64,000 nucleotides of DNA from Diphasiastrum complanatum (GCA_029204225.1 CM055103.1:56704885-56768884); one strand, 5' to 3'. Shown: positions 36,249-46,500, numbered from the stretch's first letter. The notes: generated from the sequence alone by a model not told the origin. Numbers and translations: made by a program.

Positions 36249-36708
36249 AGTTAGAAAACATAGTTAATCTGATATACATTTTATGTAAGCTCTAAATGTG
36301 ATGATGTAATTACTGTACAATTTATTTGGTTTACTGTATATGGTTGTGATCGGGACGTGATATTGATCGGGCACTGATCCCGTAGTGGGCTACTTGGGTT
36401 AGCCGAGTAGCCACACATAGGAAGAATTAGCCTGTACAGAGTTATTTACAGTACTTGCTATACTTTGGGGCATGTCCCAAATTTGTCGGTCGAATTTGGC
36501 CATATTGGGCCCGACCTTAGTTTGACAGGTGGTAGGCCAATTTTAGGACACCTGCCTTTTCATGCAATTTGTGAATACTCTATATGTACAATGTTTCTTT
36601 GTAATCTATTAACTTTTGTTGTGCCATCTTTGAGAGCTTGTGAGGAGTGGCTATGGTGATTCTGTGATGTGATCTGCATACTGCACTAGATTCTACGAAA
36701 TTTCAACT
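36249..36708 (+). mobile_element. 3' LTR of the LARD-type element
   Basis: About 460 bp, collinear with 31710-32209 apart from two main deletions and scattered substitutions. It ends AAATTTCAACT, followed by the target repeat AATAT and by copia RT sequence. Confidence 0.88.
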
Positions 36709-36713
36709 AATAT

Positions 36714-37190
36714 GACCCTTCTCTGTATTATAAGTTTGTAGATAACTTTGTAATTATTCTTCTCATCTATGTAGATGATATCATTCTTTGTGGAAATAAG
36801 GAGAAGCTAGTTGAAGAAACTAAGCATGCACTTGGTACTGAGTTTAAGATGCAGGACTTAGGAGTTCTTCACTATATTCTTGGCCTTGAAATAGATTTTT
36901 GAAAAGGTCATGCATTGCTAATTCAACACATGCAGGATCCAAAGTTATATCACTAGAAGTTGGCTAAAAGAATCTTGAGGTATACATCTTCTATCTTAGA
37001 TTATGGATTATTCTACAAGGGAGAAGATCTGACTTTGATTGCTTTTTCAGATTCAAATTTTGCAGGAGACAGGTTGGATAGAAAATCCACAAGTGCTTAC
37101 ACTATATTTCTTGGAGGGAACTTGGTTTCTTGGCTATCAAAGAAGCAGGCAACTATTTCCTCCAAGTGGCCTTTCTTCTTGCAGTAGCTG
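36714..37190 (+). pseudogene. Ty1/copia RT end and RNase H start (continuation of 29480-31704)
   Basis: Right after the inserted element the frame gives PSLYYKFVDNFVIILLIYVD with the catalytic YVDD intact, then LGTEFKMQDLGVLHYILGLE. A stop and an internal deletion follow. The frame then resumes as KLAKRILRYTSSILDYGLFY, SDSNFAGDRLDRKSTSAYTI and GNLVSWLSKKQATIS, the first half of RNase H. It breaks off near 37190. The order and family agree with the interrupted polyprotein on the other side of the insertion. Confidence 0.88.
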
Positions 37191-37261
37191 CATACTACAG
37201 GTGGCTTTGAGCTGCATTCATCTTTTGTTGAAGATGTGTTTGGCTTCTGCATTCTTCCTTT

Positions 37262-37430
37262 CTATTTTCTTATGACAATGGATGCTTGGTCCTCGTTGTC
37301 TTGAGAGTCAGTATGATCTCTCATGATGACTTCATCCTTCACAGCTTTAATAGCATCACTGAATGTAATGTTAGGCATCCTCATGAGTATTGACCTTAGG
37401 GTGTAGTAGGGAGATGGTAGAGTCCTATAA
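37262..37430 (-). pseudogene. Ty1/copia Gag fragment
   Basis: On the minus strand a frame reads LYRTLPSPYYTLRSILMRMP, then ITFSDAIKAVKDEVIMRDHT. It matches the capsid segment L..LP.SY...V..L that precedes the zinc knuckle in plant copia Gag. It is a small isolated piece wedged between two plus-strand copia fragments. Confidence 0.7.
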
Positions 37431-38761
37431 AGAATGGAGGAAGGCAATGCGGGAGGAAATCGACTCAATGGAGCAATCACCAAGGAAGAAAAATTGTGGA
37501 CTGCAAATGGGTCTACAAACTAAAGTTGAAACTGGATGGGAGTGCTAAGCGATACAAGGCCAAATTGGTAGCCAAGGGATATTCTCAGAAATATGGAGTA
37601 GACTACCAAGAGGCATTCTCCTCTATGGTAAAACCGTCTACTATTTCCCTCCTATTTGCTTTAGCTGTTTCACATTTCTTATTTGTCCATCATATTGATA
37701 TCAAGACTACATTCCTTCATGGATTTCTCGATGAAGAAATCTACATGAGATAGCCAAAAGGCTTCCACAACCAAGAATTTCTTGATCTGTGCTGTAAACT
37801 AAAGAAGTGCATTTATGGATTAAAGCAAGCCGCAAGAGCTTGGCATAAGAGAATGTCTGAATTTTTAATCTCTATTGGTTTTAGAAGATTAGTTTCAGAC
37901 AATAATGTCTTTATCAAGACTGAAGGTGATAGCTCCTTAATCTTAGCTGTATTTGTTGATGACACTCTAATGTTCGGTAATGACTTAGAGATGATAAAAG
38001 AAACCAAGGATCTTATAGGACGAGAATTCGAAATAATAGACCTTGGTGAGGCTAAGAAATTCCTAGGAATAGAAATCGCTAGGAATAAAACATTAGGAAC
38101 TATAAAACTTTCTCAGGATAGTTATGCCTGTAAAATTCTAGCAGACTATGCAATGTTAGAATGCAAAGGAAAGAAAACTTCTATGGCACTTGGAGTAAAA
38201 CTTTCTAAACAAGACTATCCAAGGACTGAGCAGGAAGAATTCGAAATGAGTAATATACCTTTTCGAAATCTGATCGAAGCTCTAATGCACCTGACTGTAT
38301 GCACTCAACCAGATTTGGCCTTTCTTGTTTATGCTTTAGCACAATTTTCTAACAATCCAGGAAAGTACCATTAGGAGCTAGCTAAGAGAATCTTACGATA
38401 TCTCAAGCAGACCATGGATTTCGGCATTGTCTATTCCAAACCAGATGAATCCACTCTGAAGGCATATAGCGACGCCACTTGGGCAAGCTCGAAGGATGAC
38501 AACAAATCTTTCACTGGCAGATGTTTCATGATATGTGGAGGGCCAGTAAGTTGGGTTTGCAAAAAGCAGACCCTTGTCACACAATCCTCATGTGAAGCAA
38601 AATATATAGCTACTTCAAAGAATGCAAACGAGATCGTGTGGCTGAGACAACTGTTGAATGAGATAGGAGAGCAACAAGCAGAACCTATTGTCATGTATAT
38701 AGATAATACCAGTGCAATATCCATGACTCAAGACCCTGTGTTCCATTTTAGGACAAAGCAC
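37431..38761 (+). pseudogene. Ty1/copia reverse transcriptase and RNase H, nearly full length
   Basis: RT begins EEWRKAMREEIDSM. After a frameshift it reads DCKWVYKLKLKLDGSAKRYK and AKLVAKGYSQKYGVDYQEAF. HHIDIKTTFLHGFLDEEIYM follows with a TAG, then LKKCIYGLKQAARAWHKRM. The catalytic motif is FVDDTLMFG, a Tyr-to-Phe variant of YVDD. Then come GEAKKFLGIEI and, after TAG at 38372, ELAKRILRYLKQTMDFGIVY. RNase H is well kept (AYSDATWASSKDDNKSFTGR, SWVCKKQTLVTQSSCEAKYI, IDNTSAISMTQDPVFHFRTK) up to the HI of the final TKHI motif at about 38763. Three nonsense or frameshift lesions make it inactive. It belongs to a different family from 29480-31704. Confidence 0.92.
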
Positions 38762-39470
38762 ATTCCACTCGATTCTAGTGCTTCTCAGCACATGACTTCA
38801 TGTAAGTCCTGATTCGAAGACCTCAAACCAGCATATTTGAAGTATGTCTACTTCGGTGACTCAAGTACACTGTAGATAGAAGGAAAAGGATCCATTTGCC
38901 TTTATCTTTAAAATGTAAATTGACCTTGCTCAAGGATGTACTATATGTACCCAAACTGACCAAAAAATTATTGTTAATTAGCAAGTTTACTGATCAGGGC
39001 TATAGAGCCTTGTTCAATTCGAAGATACAGAAATCTTCTCTGGAAACAGAGAAGGTAATTTGTACATTTTGGATCACGAATATGCACTTTCCACTAATGT
39101 GAGTACTTCAAATGCCCAATTATGGCATCGAAGATTAGGACACCTAAACATGAGATCAATTTTGTATATTTATCATATATAAACTTTAATGTTGCCTCCA
39201 CTAACATTCGACATGTATGTGAGATGTGCCTACTAGGCAAACAACCTAGATCAAGATTCCCAAGGGGACAAGCCACTAGAGCTAGTCCATTCTAGATGAT
39301 CTGTGTGGCCCTATGAGTACTCCCTCTCTGGGCTTAGAACTATATTTTATCACTTTTATCGATGATTATTTGATATTTACTAGCATTATGTTCATTAAGA
39401 ACAAGTCTGAGGCATTCAACTGTTTCAAAGATTTCAAACAATTCACTGAGACATAAAAAAAATGCAAATG
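38762..39470 (+). pseudogene. Ty1/copia protease and integrase start, joined behind RNase H
   Basis: Directly after the RNase H motif TKHI, in the same frame, the text becomes LDSSASQHMTS, the copia protease active site with its Gly changed to Ser. It runs on as protease sequence to a TGA at 38812. Another frame (38896-39102) gives LLKDVLYVPKLTKKLLLI. From 39110 comes the HHCC region (LWHRRLGHLNMRS) and then pieces of the integrase core, with many stops, ending near 39470 at an LTR. In an intact element protease and integrase precede RT, so the order here is reversed. Confidence 0.85.
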
Positions 39471-39477
39471 CCAAGTT

Positions 39478-40175
39478 TGGCCTAGATAGAACTCGAGCTA
39501 CATGGTTATGTCATATTTACTTTGATGACTACAACTTGCATAGAGATTGTAGACATAGAATTAAACAAAATTATGCTAGTAGAAACTCGTGGCAATTCAC
39601 ATGCATTAATTGTAAGTGATCCATAGTGACATGCAAGGCATGCACAAAGTGTAATGGACACATGAATGATGATTTGTACATTTCTAGTTAGAACTAGGAC
39701 ACTTGGAAAAAGTAGGTAGAGATTCATGCATGAGATGTGACAAATTCACATAGACTCTAGTTTTCACTTTAGATGTCATTAAATGATGGATGGATGTGGT
39801 TCTATCTCGAGCTACCTCAAACTCCATAAATATGTGTAGCTCTCTTCATAATTTATGATGAAGAACCAAAACTTTGTAGCTATCTCTTGCCATTTTGGAT
39901 CCACACAAATTTTGCTTGTTATCTCTCTATCTTTCTCCCTCTAACTCATGTTGAGGCTAATCCTAATACACTAATTTCTTGTACTTTTGCTCATTAATGA
40001 TTCATTGCTATCATTCTCTATTGCTTAGCATGCTAGATTGTGGTTAAGCCATAACTTCTGTACTAGATCTTGCTAATCAATCTAGAATCAGGTTATTGTG
40101 CTAATCATAAAGCTTAATTAGATCTACCTAACTTGTGGATCTTCCCCACATGTGTGAATTCTGGAAATTTTGTCA
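39478..40175 (+). mobile_element. 5' LTR, 698 bp, plus orientation (family A)
   Basis: It starts TGGCCTAGATAGAACTCGAG and ends GGAAATTTTGTCA immediately before a perfect primer site. A TATA-like CCATAAATATG lies near 39820. It is the inverted partner of 28781-29479. It inserted into the integrase remnant on its left, and its element continues to the right with Gag at 40944. Confidence 0.92.
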
Positions 40176-40188
40176 TGGTATCAGAGCC
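40176..40188 (+). promoter_or_regulatory. Primer-binding site, initiator tRNA-Met
   Basis: TGGTATCAGAGCC follows the LTR end TGTCA without a gap. It fixes the orientation and right border of the LTR. Confidence 0.95.
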
Positions 40189-40943
40189 AAATTGAGCTTT
40201 GCATGCTAACATCTCTGATTGTACAAGAAATTGAGAGCTAAATCAAGCAAAAAAGCAGTTTTGCACTTTTTCTCACCTTTCTCTGAAGTGTATTTGGATG
40301 AAATTGGATTGGATTTGAATTTTCAGACTTGAAAAGTGGTAGTACGAAATTCAAGAATTCCGCACTTGTGAATATCAGAAATTTTCAGTCCCTTCTATCT
40401 CCTTGCTTGTAGATCCAAAGATGGTGGTGTTATAGCTTGATGGAAAGCTTATGATTGTACTTTTTATATAAATTGAAACCAAATCAATCTGATGTGTCTA
40501 TCAAGAGCTATAAGCTCTTAAAGAGGATAGGAATAGGTCCAAAATCCGAGTGACAGCATTTTGATTTGATTCAACCTTGCTTTGTTCTGAATCCATTGTT
40601 TTGAGCATCCTACACAAGAAACTGAAGATAAGACTAAGTTTGAAGTAATTGAACATCCTTTGAGCCTTCTGAGTGTCAATAGTATTTTCCTTTGAAGCAT
40701 TTCACATGTGCCAAAAGTAAAATTCAAACTAGCCAAAGTATCTCAATCCACTTTGTGTGTCTGATCAAGAAAATCTTATCTTGTGGAATATTTGAGATCC
40801 ATCTCAAATTTTGTTGCAAGTGTTTCACATAGAAAGGTAGAATATCCTTGAAAATACCTATAGTGAAAGAGAGCAGCAACTTTAAGTCTGATTGGAACAA
40901 GCTCAAACATATTGCAGTCCAATAACTAAGAAGTCTTCATCTA

Positions 40944-41338
40944 AATGGCACCTTTGGGAGGATATCTTCTAGAAGCAAATGAAAGACTAAACACTTCTAA
41001 TTACTCAATTTGGAAGTTCAAAATGGAGTCCATTTTGATACTCTAGGATGTTATGGATATTGTGCTTGGTGTTGAGGAAGAGCCTCAAGCACAGGCTGAA
41101 ATTCCTAAGTATAGGAAGAGAGCTAGAATGGCTCTACATTTCATAAAGATGAATGTATCTAATGAAATTTTGAGAGAGATAGGATCTTGCACTACAGCCA
41201 AAGATGCTTGGGATGCACTTAAGTCCATCTATGAAGCAAAGAATACTTCTAGAATACTCACTCTTAGGAATCAAATTTTCCAAAGTTTCCAAAGAAGTGA
41301 GGAGAGTGCATCAAACTATGTTCTTAATGATTCCATCT
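40944..41338 (+). pseudogene. Ty1/copia Gag N-terminal half
   Basis: A start at 40944 opens MAPLGGYLLEANERLNTSNY and SIWKFKMESI, then meets TAG at 41044 where related proteins have Gln. The frame continues with RMALHFIKMNVSNEILREIG, CTTAKDAWDALKSIYEAKNT and FQSFQRSEESASNYV before a stop at 41338. It is the UBN2-type capsid. It lies about 770 bp after the primer site of the LTR at 39478, the expected place for Gag in this element. The rest of the element is lost or unrecognisable. Confidence 0.85.
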
Positions 41339-42256
41339 GATCTTCCACATTGCATAATTGGAAGATGTTAATCTCTCACTGTGCTCCAAGAAATGTGAAC
41401 CAGATGAAGACATCTTCTCTATAAGAAATTCTAGTAATGATAAAAAATGGAGTTGAAAGATTGTTGCTTACTATCTCAATCTAGGATCTAACACTGATGT
41501 TGATCCAACCTATGAAATCTAGGAACAGATGTGAGAACAAATTCTCAATACAAAAAATCAATCTATCTTGAATTTGGATCTTGCTTCAGTCACAAAAAAG
41601 AAGCACATGCAAGTAAGAAGTCTATCTCTCCCACGAGTTTCAAAGTACTGATAAACTCTCTAGGAACTTACTTTCAACTCAAACACAGTAGTTTGTGTGA
41701 AATGAGTGAGGGTGCTTTGTCATATGATGATTCATCATGCAAAATTGACACTTGGACAAACCCTTCTATTTTGAGCACTTTTGGTCCAATTTTCTACTAT
41801 ATGGAGATCAACTTGGAAATTTTCTAGAAGTCAAAACTTGCCTACTTCAGCTTATTCCACACATGTGAGATGTCCTCTACACATGGGATATGACACCTCA
41901 CCAAAGTATTTGGCTCATGCAATCAGTAGATTGATGCCATGTGTCATATATCTAGAAAACTAGTTTTTTGGCCATTTTAGCCACTAGAACTTGAATTAAA
42001 TCATATGTACAACCTATATGATTATGGTACATGACAAGTACACTAGTTTCACACGTGGGAACAGGCTCCACACATGTTTGTTTATCTATATACAAGCTTT
42101 TTGGCCTCTACCAAGCTTATTTTTGCATTTTTCACACATAGGCCTTCTCCTCTGAGTAGCATCTTCATCTTATGTTTCTAGACAACGTAGTTGCTGCCAT
42201 CGAATATACTCACAACTTTTTGTTGCAGGTTTGTTGTCATTTAAGAGTCTGCAGTG
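41339..42256. other. Decayed retroelement tail with one dispersed repeat copy
   Basis: No clear coding sequence. 41940-42110 is similar to the reverse complement of 27470-27620 (TTTTTTGGCCATTTTAGCCACTAGA, then CACGTGGGAACAGGCTCCAC in part). A third copy lies at 26510-26590. Confidence 0.5.
41940..42110 (+). repeat. Dispersed repeat with ACAGGCTCCACACATGTG core
   Basis: Three copies occur: here (+), 27470-27620 (-) and a shorter one at 26510-26590 (+). All share GTGGGAA(C/T)AGGCTCCACA followed by (C)ATGTG and, in two, the flank TTTTGGCCATTTTA(A/G)CCACTAGA. They could be pieces of one LTR family. Confidence 0.7.
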
Positions 42257-42268
42257 CTTTGATACCAC
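42257..42268 (-). promoter_or_regulatory. Primer-binding site, minus strand, one mismatch
   Basis: The minus strand reads TGGTATCAAAGC, one change from the tRNA-Met site, one base after an LTR end CGCTTCA. It marks a minus-strand copia LTR to its right. Confidence 0.75.
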
Positions 42269-42269
42269 T

Positions 42270-43064
42270 GAAGCGAAACTGATCGTTTCGGCCTGAACTG
42301 CAGCTAACAATTTTTACGATTCGAAAGCATGTATTGTTCTGTAATTGTCGCATTTTTTGGAAAAGCAAAAAATGCAAAAAATGTGAAGTATGCGAAACTT
42401 AGTGTATTTTACGCATCTAAGTACATTTTTGTAATTGTCGCATTTTCGTGAAAGTGAAAAATGCGAAATACATGAAGCTACATGTAGTTTTGTGCACTTA
42501 GGCACGTTTTAACTGTATTGGAAAATATGCGAAAATACCGAAGAGAGAGAATGTGAAAATGCCAAAAAATGCAAAAAACCCGACAAAATTTTATGCGCTA
42601 AGTTTTTGCACATTACGAATCTACAGCTAACTTTTGATTGCCAAGTCAATATGATCCATTCATCAGAACAACAATATACACATAAACAATACTATCATTC
42701 ATGCATACACAACAGAAAAACTGATAGAAAGATCTATTGCTTTATAAATCTCCTTTGTAAGAGTTACAGTCTACCGCTTATCAGCGTGCTAGTTTTTGTT
42801 TTCTATTCTATAGCTGTATCAGCTTCTCTTCAATATCACTCTCTTCTACTCTCTCTGATTCTCTGCGCTACGTTTGCACAAACTTATATTCTATCTTTGC
42901 ATCTTCTTCTAAGCTTTTCTTGTAAAACTAATAGTCGTGTTTTAGCACCTGATTAGTTGTGGTTGTCTGATTCTATTGTACTTGCGGATTGACTTGCGGC
43001 CGCCTTTGCGAGACCCACGTGGAGGTATCTAGGGATGAAGGAAAGTGAAGTTCATTTTCCAACA
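42270..43064 (-). mobile_element. LTR, about 795 bp, minus orientation
   Basis: On its strand it would start TGTTGGAAAATGAACTTC at 43064 and end GTTTCGCTTCA at 42270, giving TG...CA ends. The primer site follows at 42257. It interrupts the minus-strand Gag on its right at the same point where Gag similarity stops. The left end is firm; the right end is inferred from the TGTTGGA start and the Gag break. It contains a 90-bp tandem repeat. Confidence 0.65.
42340..42600. repeat. 90-bp tandem repeat rich in AAAAATGCGA words
   Basis: TGTAATTGTCGCATTTT occurs at 42340 and 42430, each followed by AAAAATGC(A/G)A and a GAAG(T/C)(A/T) word. A more diverged third unit with ATGCGAAAATACCGAAG follows. Similar words occur near 23000-23150. 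The text is built from TGC-AAAA and its complement, so it can also fold on itself. Confidence 0.7.
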
Positions 43065-43430
43065 AAAAAGAGACGAGTCGATACATCTGTCGTTTCGTAT
43101 AGACTAGTAAGAATGTCCCATGCCTCTTTGGAGCTGGAACAATTAGCTACGTGAGCTATTTGTGAATCTTTGAGATTCAAATATACAATGGCAAGAGCTT
43201 TGCCATCCTTATCTTCCCAGGCGGTCAATATGTTTGGTTCAGCATCCGGCTTGGCTATTGGACCGTTGACGTATCCCCAGAGTTTTTTTTTTTGTGAGTA
43301 TCATCTTCATCTTGAACTTCCACATGTGGAAGTCATCACCATTGAACTTGTTGATCAAGCATATTTCTAAAGATGTTCCTTCCATGATGAATGATCTAAG
43401 TATAGTAAAGCAGTTTTGAATACTAATAGT
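43065..43430 (-). pseudogene. Ty1/copia Gag N-terminal fragment
   Basis: On the minus strand MEGTSLEICLINKFNGDDFH and MWKFKMKMIL open Gag. An A-run near 43290 shifts the frame, after which GPIAKPDAEPNILTAWEDKD, LNLKDSQIAHVANCSSSKEA and WDILTSLYETTDVSTRL follow. These are the capsid motifs of a different copia lineage from the Gag at 40944. Similarity stops near 43065, where the LTR on the left begins. Confidence 0.85.
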
Positions 43431-43444
43431 AGTTTGGAACGATG

Positions 43445-43456
43445 GCTCTGATACCA
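43445..43456 (-). promoter_or_regulatory. Primer-binding site, initiator tRNA-Met, minus strand
   Basis: The minus strand reads TGGTATCAGAGC exactly. The Gag start lies about 50 bp further on, an unusually short leader, which suggests a deletion. The LTR lies on the other side. Confidence 0.92.
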
Positions 43457-43462
43457 CTCTAT

Positions 43463-44307
43463 TGGAGGACTCTCGAAGAAATTAGGTGCGGAATAGGAAA
43501 CAAAGCTCCAACATAGAGAACATTATAGGTTCTTTACCAAACTACAACATCAACATTGATTTAGATCGAATGGAGGAATGTCTTGGTAGGTGTCAGAGAC
43601 AACCATGAAGGGAGCGAATAACAATTAGGCATCTGAGACAACCATGATTCCTTCGAGATTAGACATTCTGAACTGAGTGAGTGTCAATTGAGAAAGAAAA
43701 TTATCAGAAAGCATTCATAGTGCAATACACATAAGAAAATAGAGAATCTGAATTAAGCTGTTGTGAATACAACGATCAGATCACGGTCATGTGTCTGGGA
43801 ATGGTTCACAATAGTTGTGCATTGTGTGCAGTGATCTTATGTAGCTAGCTACAGATTAAATAAATATCTCTATTCCTTGAATGGCTTTCACTCTCTCGAA
43901 TATCTCTGATTCTAAGGAATCAGATAATTAAGACACAATGGAGTTCGCGTAGGAACTATGATTCACTCTTGTCTCATCATATCATGCTCTTTATGATTCT
44001 TCCTTACATATGCTCGTGAATTGCCGTTATGTATATACACATGAAACAATTACAATGACTGTGTGGGCAACGAGCGTGAAACAACGCAGTTACTAAAAAG
44101 TACTAAAGTGAATTGTGACGTGGTCTACGTCGAACGGGCCAGTGTGGATGACATGGACCTTGAACTCAAAGATTTTGAATTCGAAGTAGGGTCGAAGAAG
44201 ATGTAGAACTCGAAGACCTCAAACTCTAATAGTTCATCGTCGATTCTACTTCTGCTTTAGTTGATTGATTGCACAGACATTCAAACTTTAGAGAGTAAGG
44301 TTGTAGT

Positions 44308-44340
<33 letters not shown>

Positions 44341-44458
44341 TATTTACATAGTGTATCGATGCTCAGAAATTGCGACGAACTCAAATGATTCGTGTTTTGA
44401 TGACTCGAATTCTAATGATTCAAATACTGGTGAGTTGGAATGATGCTTAATTCCAACA
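43463..44458 (-). mobile_element. LTR, about 1.0 kb, minus orientation
   Basis: The LTR ends near 43463 (...TCCTCCA, then a short spacer to the primer site). It may begin TGTTGGAATTAAGC at 44458. It contains a GA microsatellite (44308-44339) and the TTCGAATTC-like text near 44160-44240. The outer border is inferred from the TGTTGGA start only. Confidence 0.5.
44308..44339. repeat. (GA)n microsatellite
   Basis: GA repeats interrupted once by GG, inside the putative LTR. Confidence 0.93.
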
Positions 44459-44589
44459 GTTCGATGCCATTTGTGAATAAGATGAAGGGTCTGATGATGA
44501 GAACCAGAAAGAGAAAAGAGCCCACCATGTTTTCCCTGATAATCATCCAAGTGAGCCCTGAGATTCAGACCAAGTCTGGAAATCTCAAT

Positions 44590-46500
44590 TTGAGTTGATG
44601 AATTAACAACATCAACAATAGATGCAGAAACTCAACAAAGAGTTTCAAAAAGCCTTAAAATCTATCCAAAGTCAGTTGTCAGGGCAATTGCCATCTGGTA
44701 ATGCTATTCATACACGAGAAGGTACCTGGTGCCCACATGTTGTGGCGCATCCATTACACTGACCTTATGAAATGCAACATTGTATACTTTGTAATACAAC
44801 CACTCATATCGCATTAAACTATAGGTACAACCCACGCAACATATGCACTATTCTTAACCACCGCAATATGCACCACGAGGACAACCACAAGCACCATATA
44901 ACCCTCGTGATTCCAGTTCAAGTTCAGGAATTGCCTAGACCACAACCACCTGCAAAACCACAACGCTTGGCCCCTTCTGCTAATACATTCATGTTTCCAC
45001 AATCTTACCATGACCCTATAGAAGCCCAAAGGCAATACCAGAGATTTCGAGATGAGTTTGATAGAGCTGAAGATAGGATTTCTACTCCCTATCTGCCCAA
45101 TTACCTATGCAGGGGCAACTACCACGAGGTTCTTTCACTACAAATCTTACCCATCCGTACAAGCCATTCAAGATAGCGGGTCTGGCGTGAATACTATTGC
45201 CCTATCCTTAGCTAAAGCATGGGGAATATCCACATTGGAAAAGCCTAAGTACAAGTTATGCATGGCTGACCAACGAGTGACGACACCTGCAGGTCACATA
45301 GTAATTTAACGATTAAAATTGTCGGTTTGAATTTCACCATAGAGTGTATAGTACTAGATTTTTCTGATGAACCACACACTTATCAATTCCTTCTTGGAAC
45401 GCCTTGGTTAGAAATGGACGGAGTGATTCATGATTGGAAGAAAGAAAATCATTTTTGGCAACAGAGACAAGAGAATCTGTTCATAGCCACAAGAAAGATA
45501 AAACATGCACGAATTGAAGACGATTGGTCTTCAACTACCTATCAGTATTGATTCAACTATAAAGGGTCTTTACGTGTAGAGTACTGATATTATCAATTAA
45601 GGTCATGCTTTAGCAGCCATCAATTGTGTCAATGCCACTCTTTGTGAACACGAGGTTCAAGAAGAGGCACCAATCGAAATCACTATAAACTCCATGGATA
45701 TCAACACTCCCATCATGCCCTTGTACATGATAGATGCACTCCCAATTGAGTGGATACCTGAAAATGCTTTTCTACCGAAGTATCCACTAGTGAGGATGGT
45801 GTTCTTACTATGGGAGAACATGAGTTATTTGACAACCAGCTTATTCACTTGCTAGATCCAGAGCGATTAGGAAAGTGTCTTATACCGAGAGTGATTAGAC
45901 TTCTATCACCATTAGCTTGTGTGCAACATCCACAACCAATAAACACTCGTGTATATCGACCAAAGATAAAAGTCTATCAATGGGACGTACACAATGATGA
46001 AATCTTGAATACCATTGACGAAGACTTAGGTCGTGAAAAACCACAAAAAAAATCCTACAAATCCACAAACATCTTGCATGCTACAAAACAAATCAAAGTT
46101 TGATGTACGATTGACTGATAAGCAATTCCAAATGTGTGAAAAGAAAAAAAATAGCCAAGCAAACCTTTGACACAAAACCAAAAAAATCCTAGTCAAGCAT
46201 CATCATCTACCAGCAAACCTATAGAAGACATTCCTAAAGATCCCACCCGAGGTAGTTGATGATCCACTATATGATGTTCCCCAGCACTTTAAGGATTACA
46301 CAATTGATGATGTCATTATCAGTATGGTAAAGCCAAAACGGGAACCTCAACCACCATCAACTTCTTTTGAGGGACCTGCAAAGACCATACCTCTCAATCT
46401 GAAGTATGATGATGAAGGACATCGATCTTATTGTGCACATAGGAGCACACCTGAATCCAACCCAAATACGGGATTGGAAAAGTTGTTGCGCAAATGAGCA
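44590..46500 (+). pseudogene. Ty3/gypsy-like Gag end, protease and linker
   Basis: A zinc knuckle-like segment reads CILCNTTTHIALNY (last Cys changed to Tyr) near 44780-44820. It is followed by a Pro- and Gln-rich stretch with PRPQPPAKPQRLAPSANTF. In a second frame (45160-45300) an aspartic protease appears: IQDSGSGVNTIALSLAKAWG, then RVTTPAGHIVI. Then FLLGTPWLEMDGVIHDWKKE follows in another frame, which fits the LG.PW(L/M) end of Ty3-type proteases. 45660-46110 may be the linker before RT (DINTPIMPLYMIDALPIEWI). Many frame changes are present. The zinc-protease arrangement is certain to be retroelement-like; assignment to Ty3 rather than another group is probable. Confidence 0.65.

Larger units (their letters stand above)
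31710..36708 (+). mobile_element. Non-coding LTR retrotransposon (LARD-type, non-autonomous)
   Basis: Two direct LTRs (31710-32209 and 36249-36708) enclose about 4.0 kb without any gag or pol similarity; the longest internal frames are about 90 codons and look random. The primer site TGGTATCAGAGC begins immediately after the first LTR at 32210, and a purine tract (AAATGGGAGAG) abuts the second LTR. A 5-bp repeat AATAT flanks the whole (31705-31709 and 36709-36713). Outside it, copia RT sequence continues on both sides, so the element inserted into that gene. It must have been mobilised by proteins of another element. Such large internally non-coding LTR elements are called LARDs. LTR differences (small indels, scattered substitutions) indicate some age. 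Confidence 0.9.

Noticed and set aside
44261-44443. Frame with a REREREERES stretch as an acidic-basic repeat protein
   Set aside because: It is a translated GA microsatellite inside a putative LTR.
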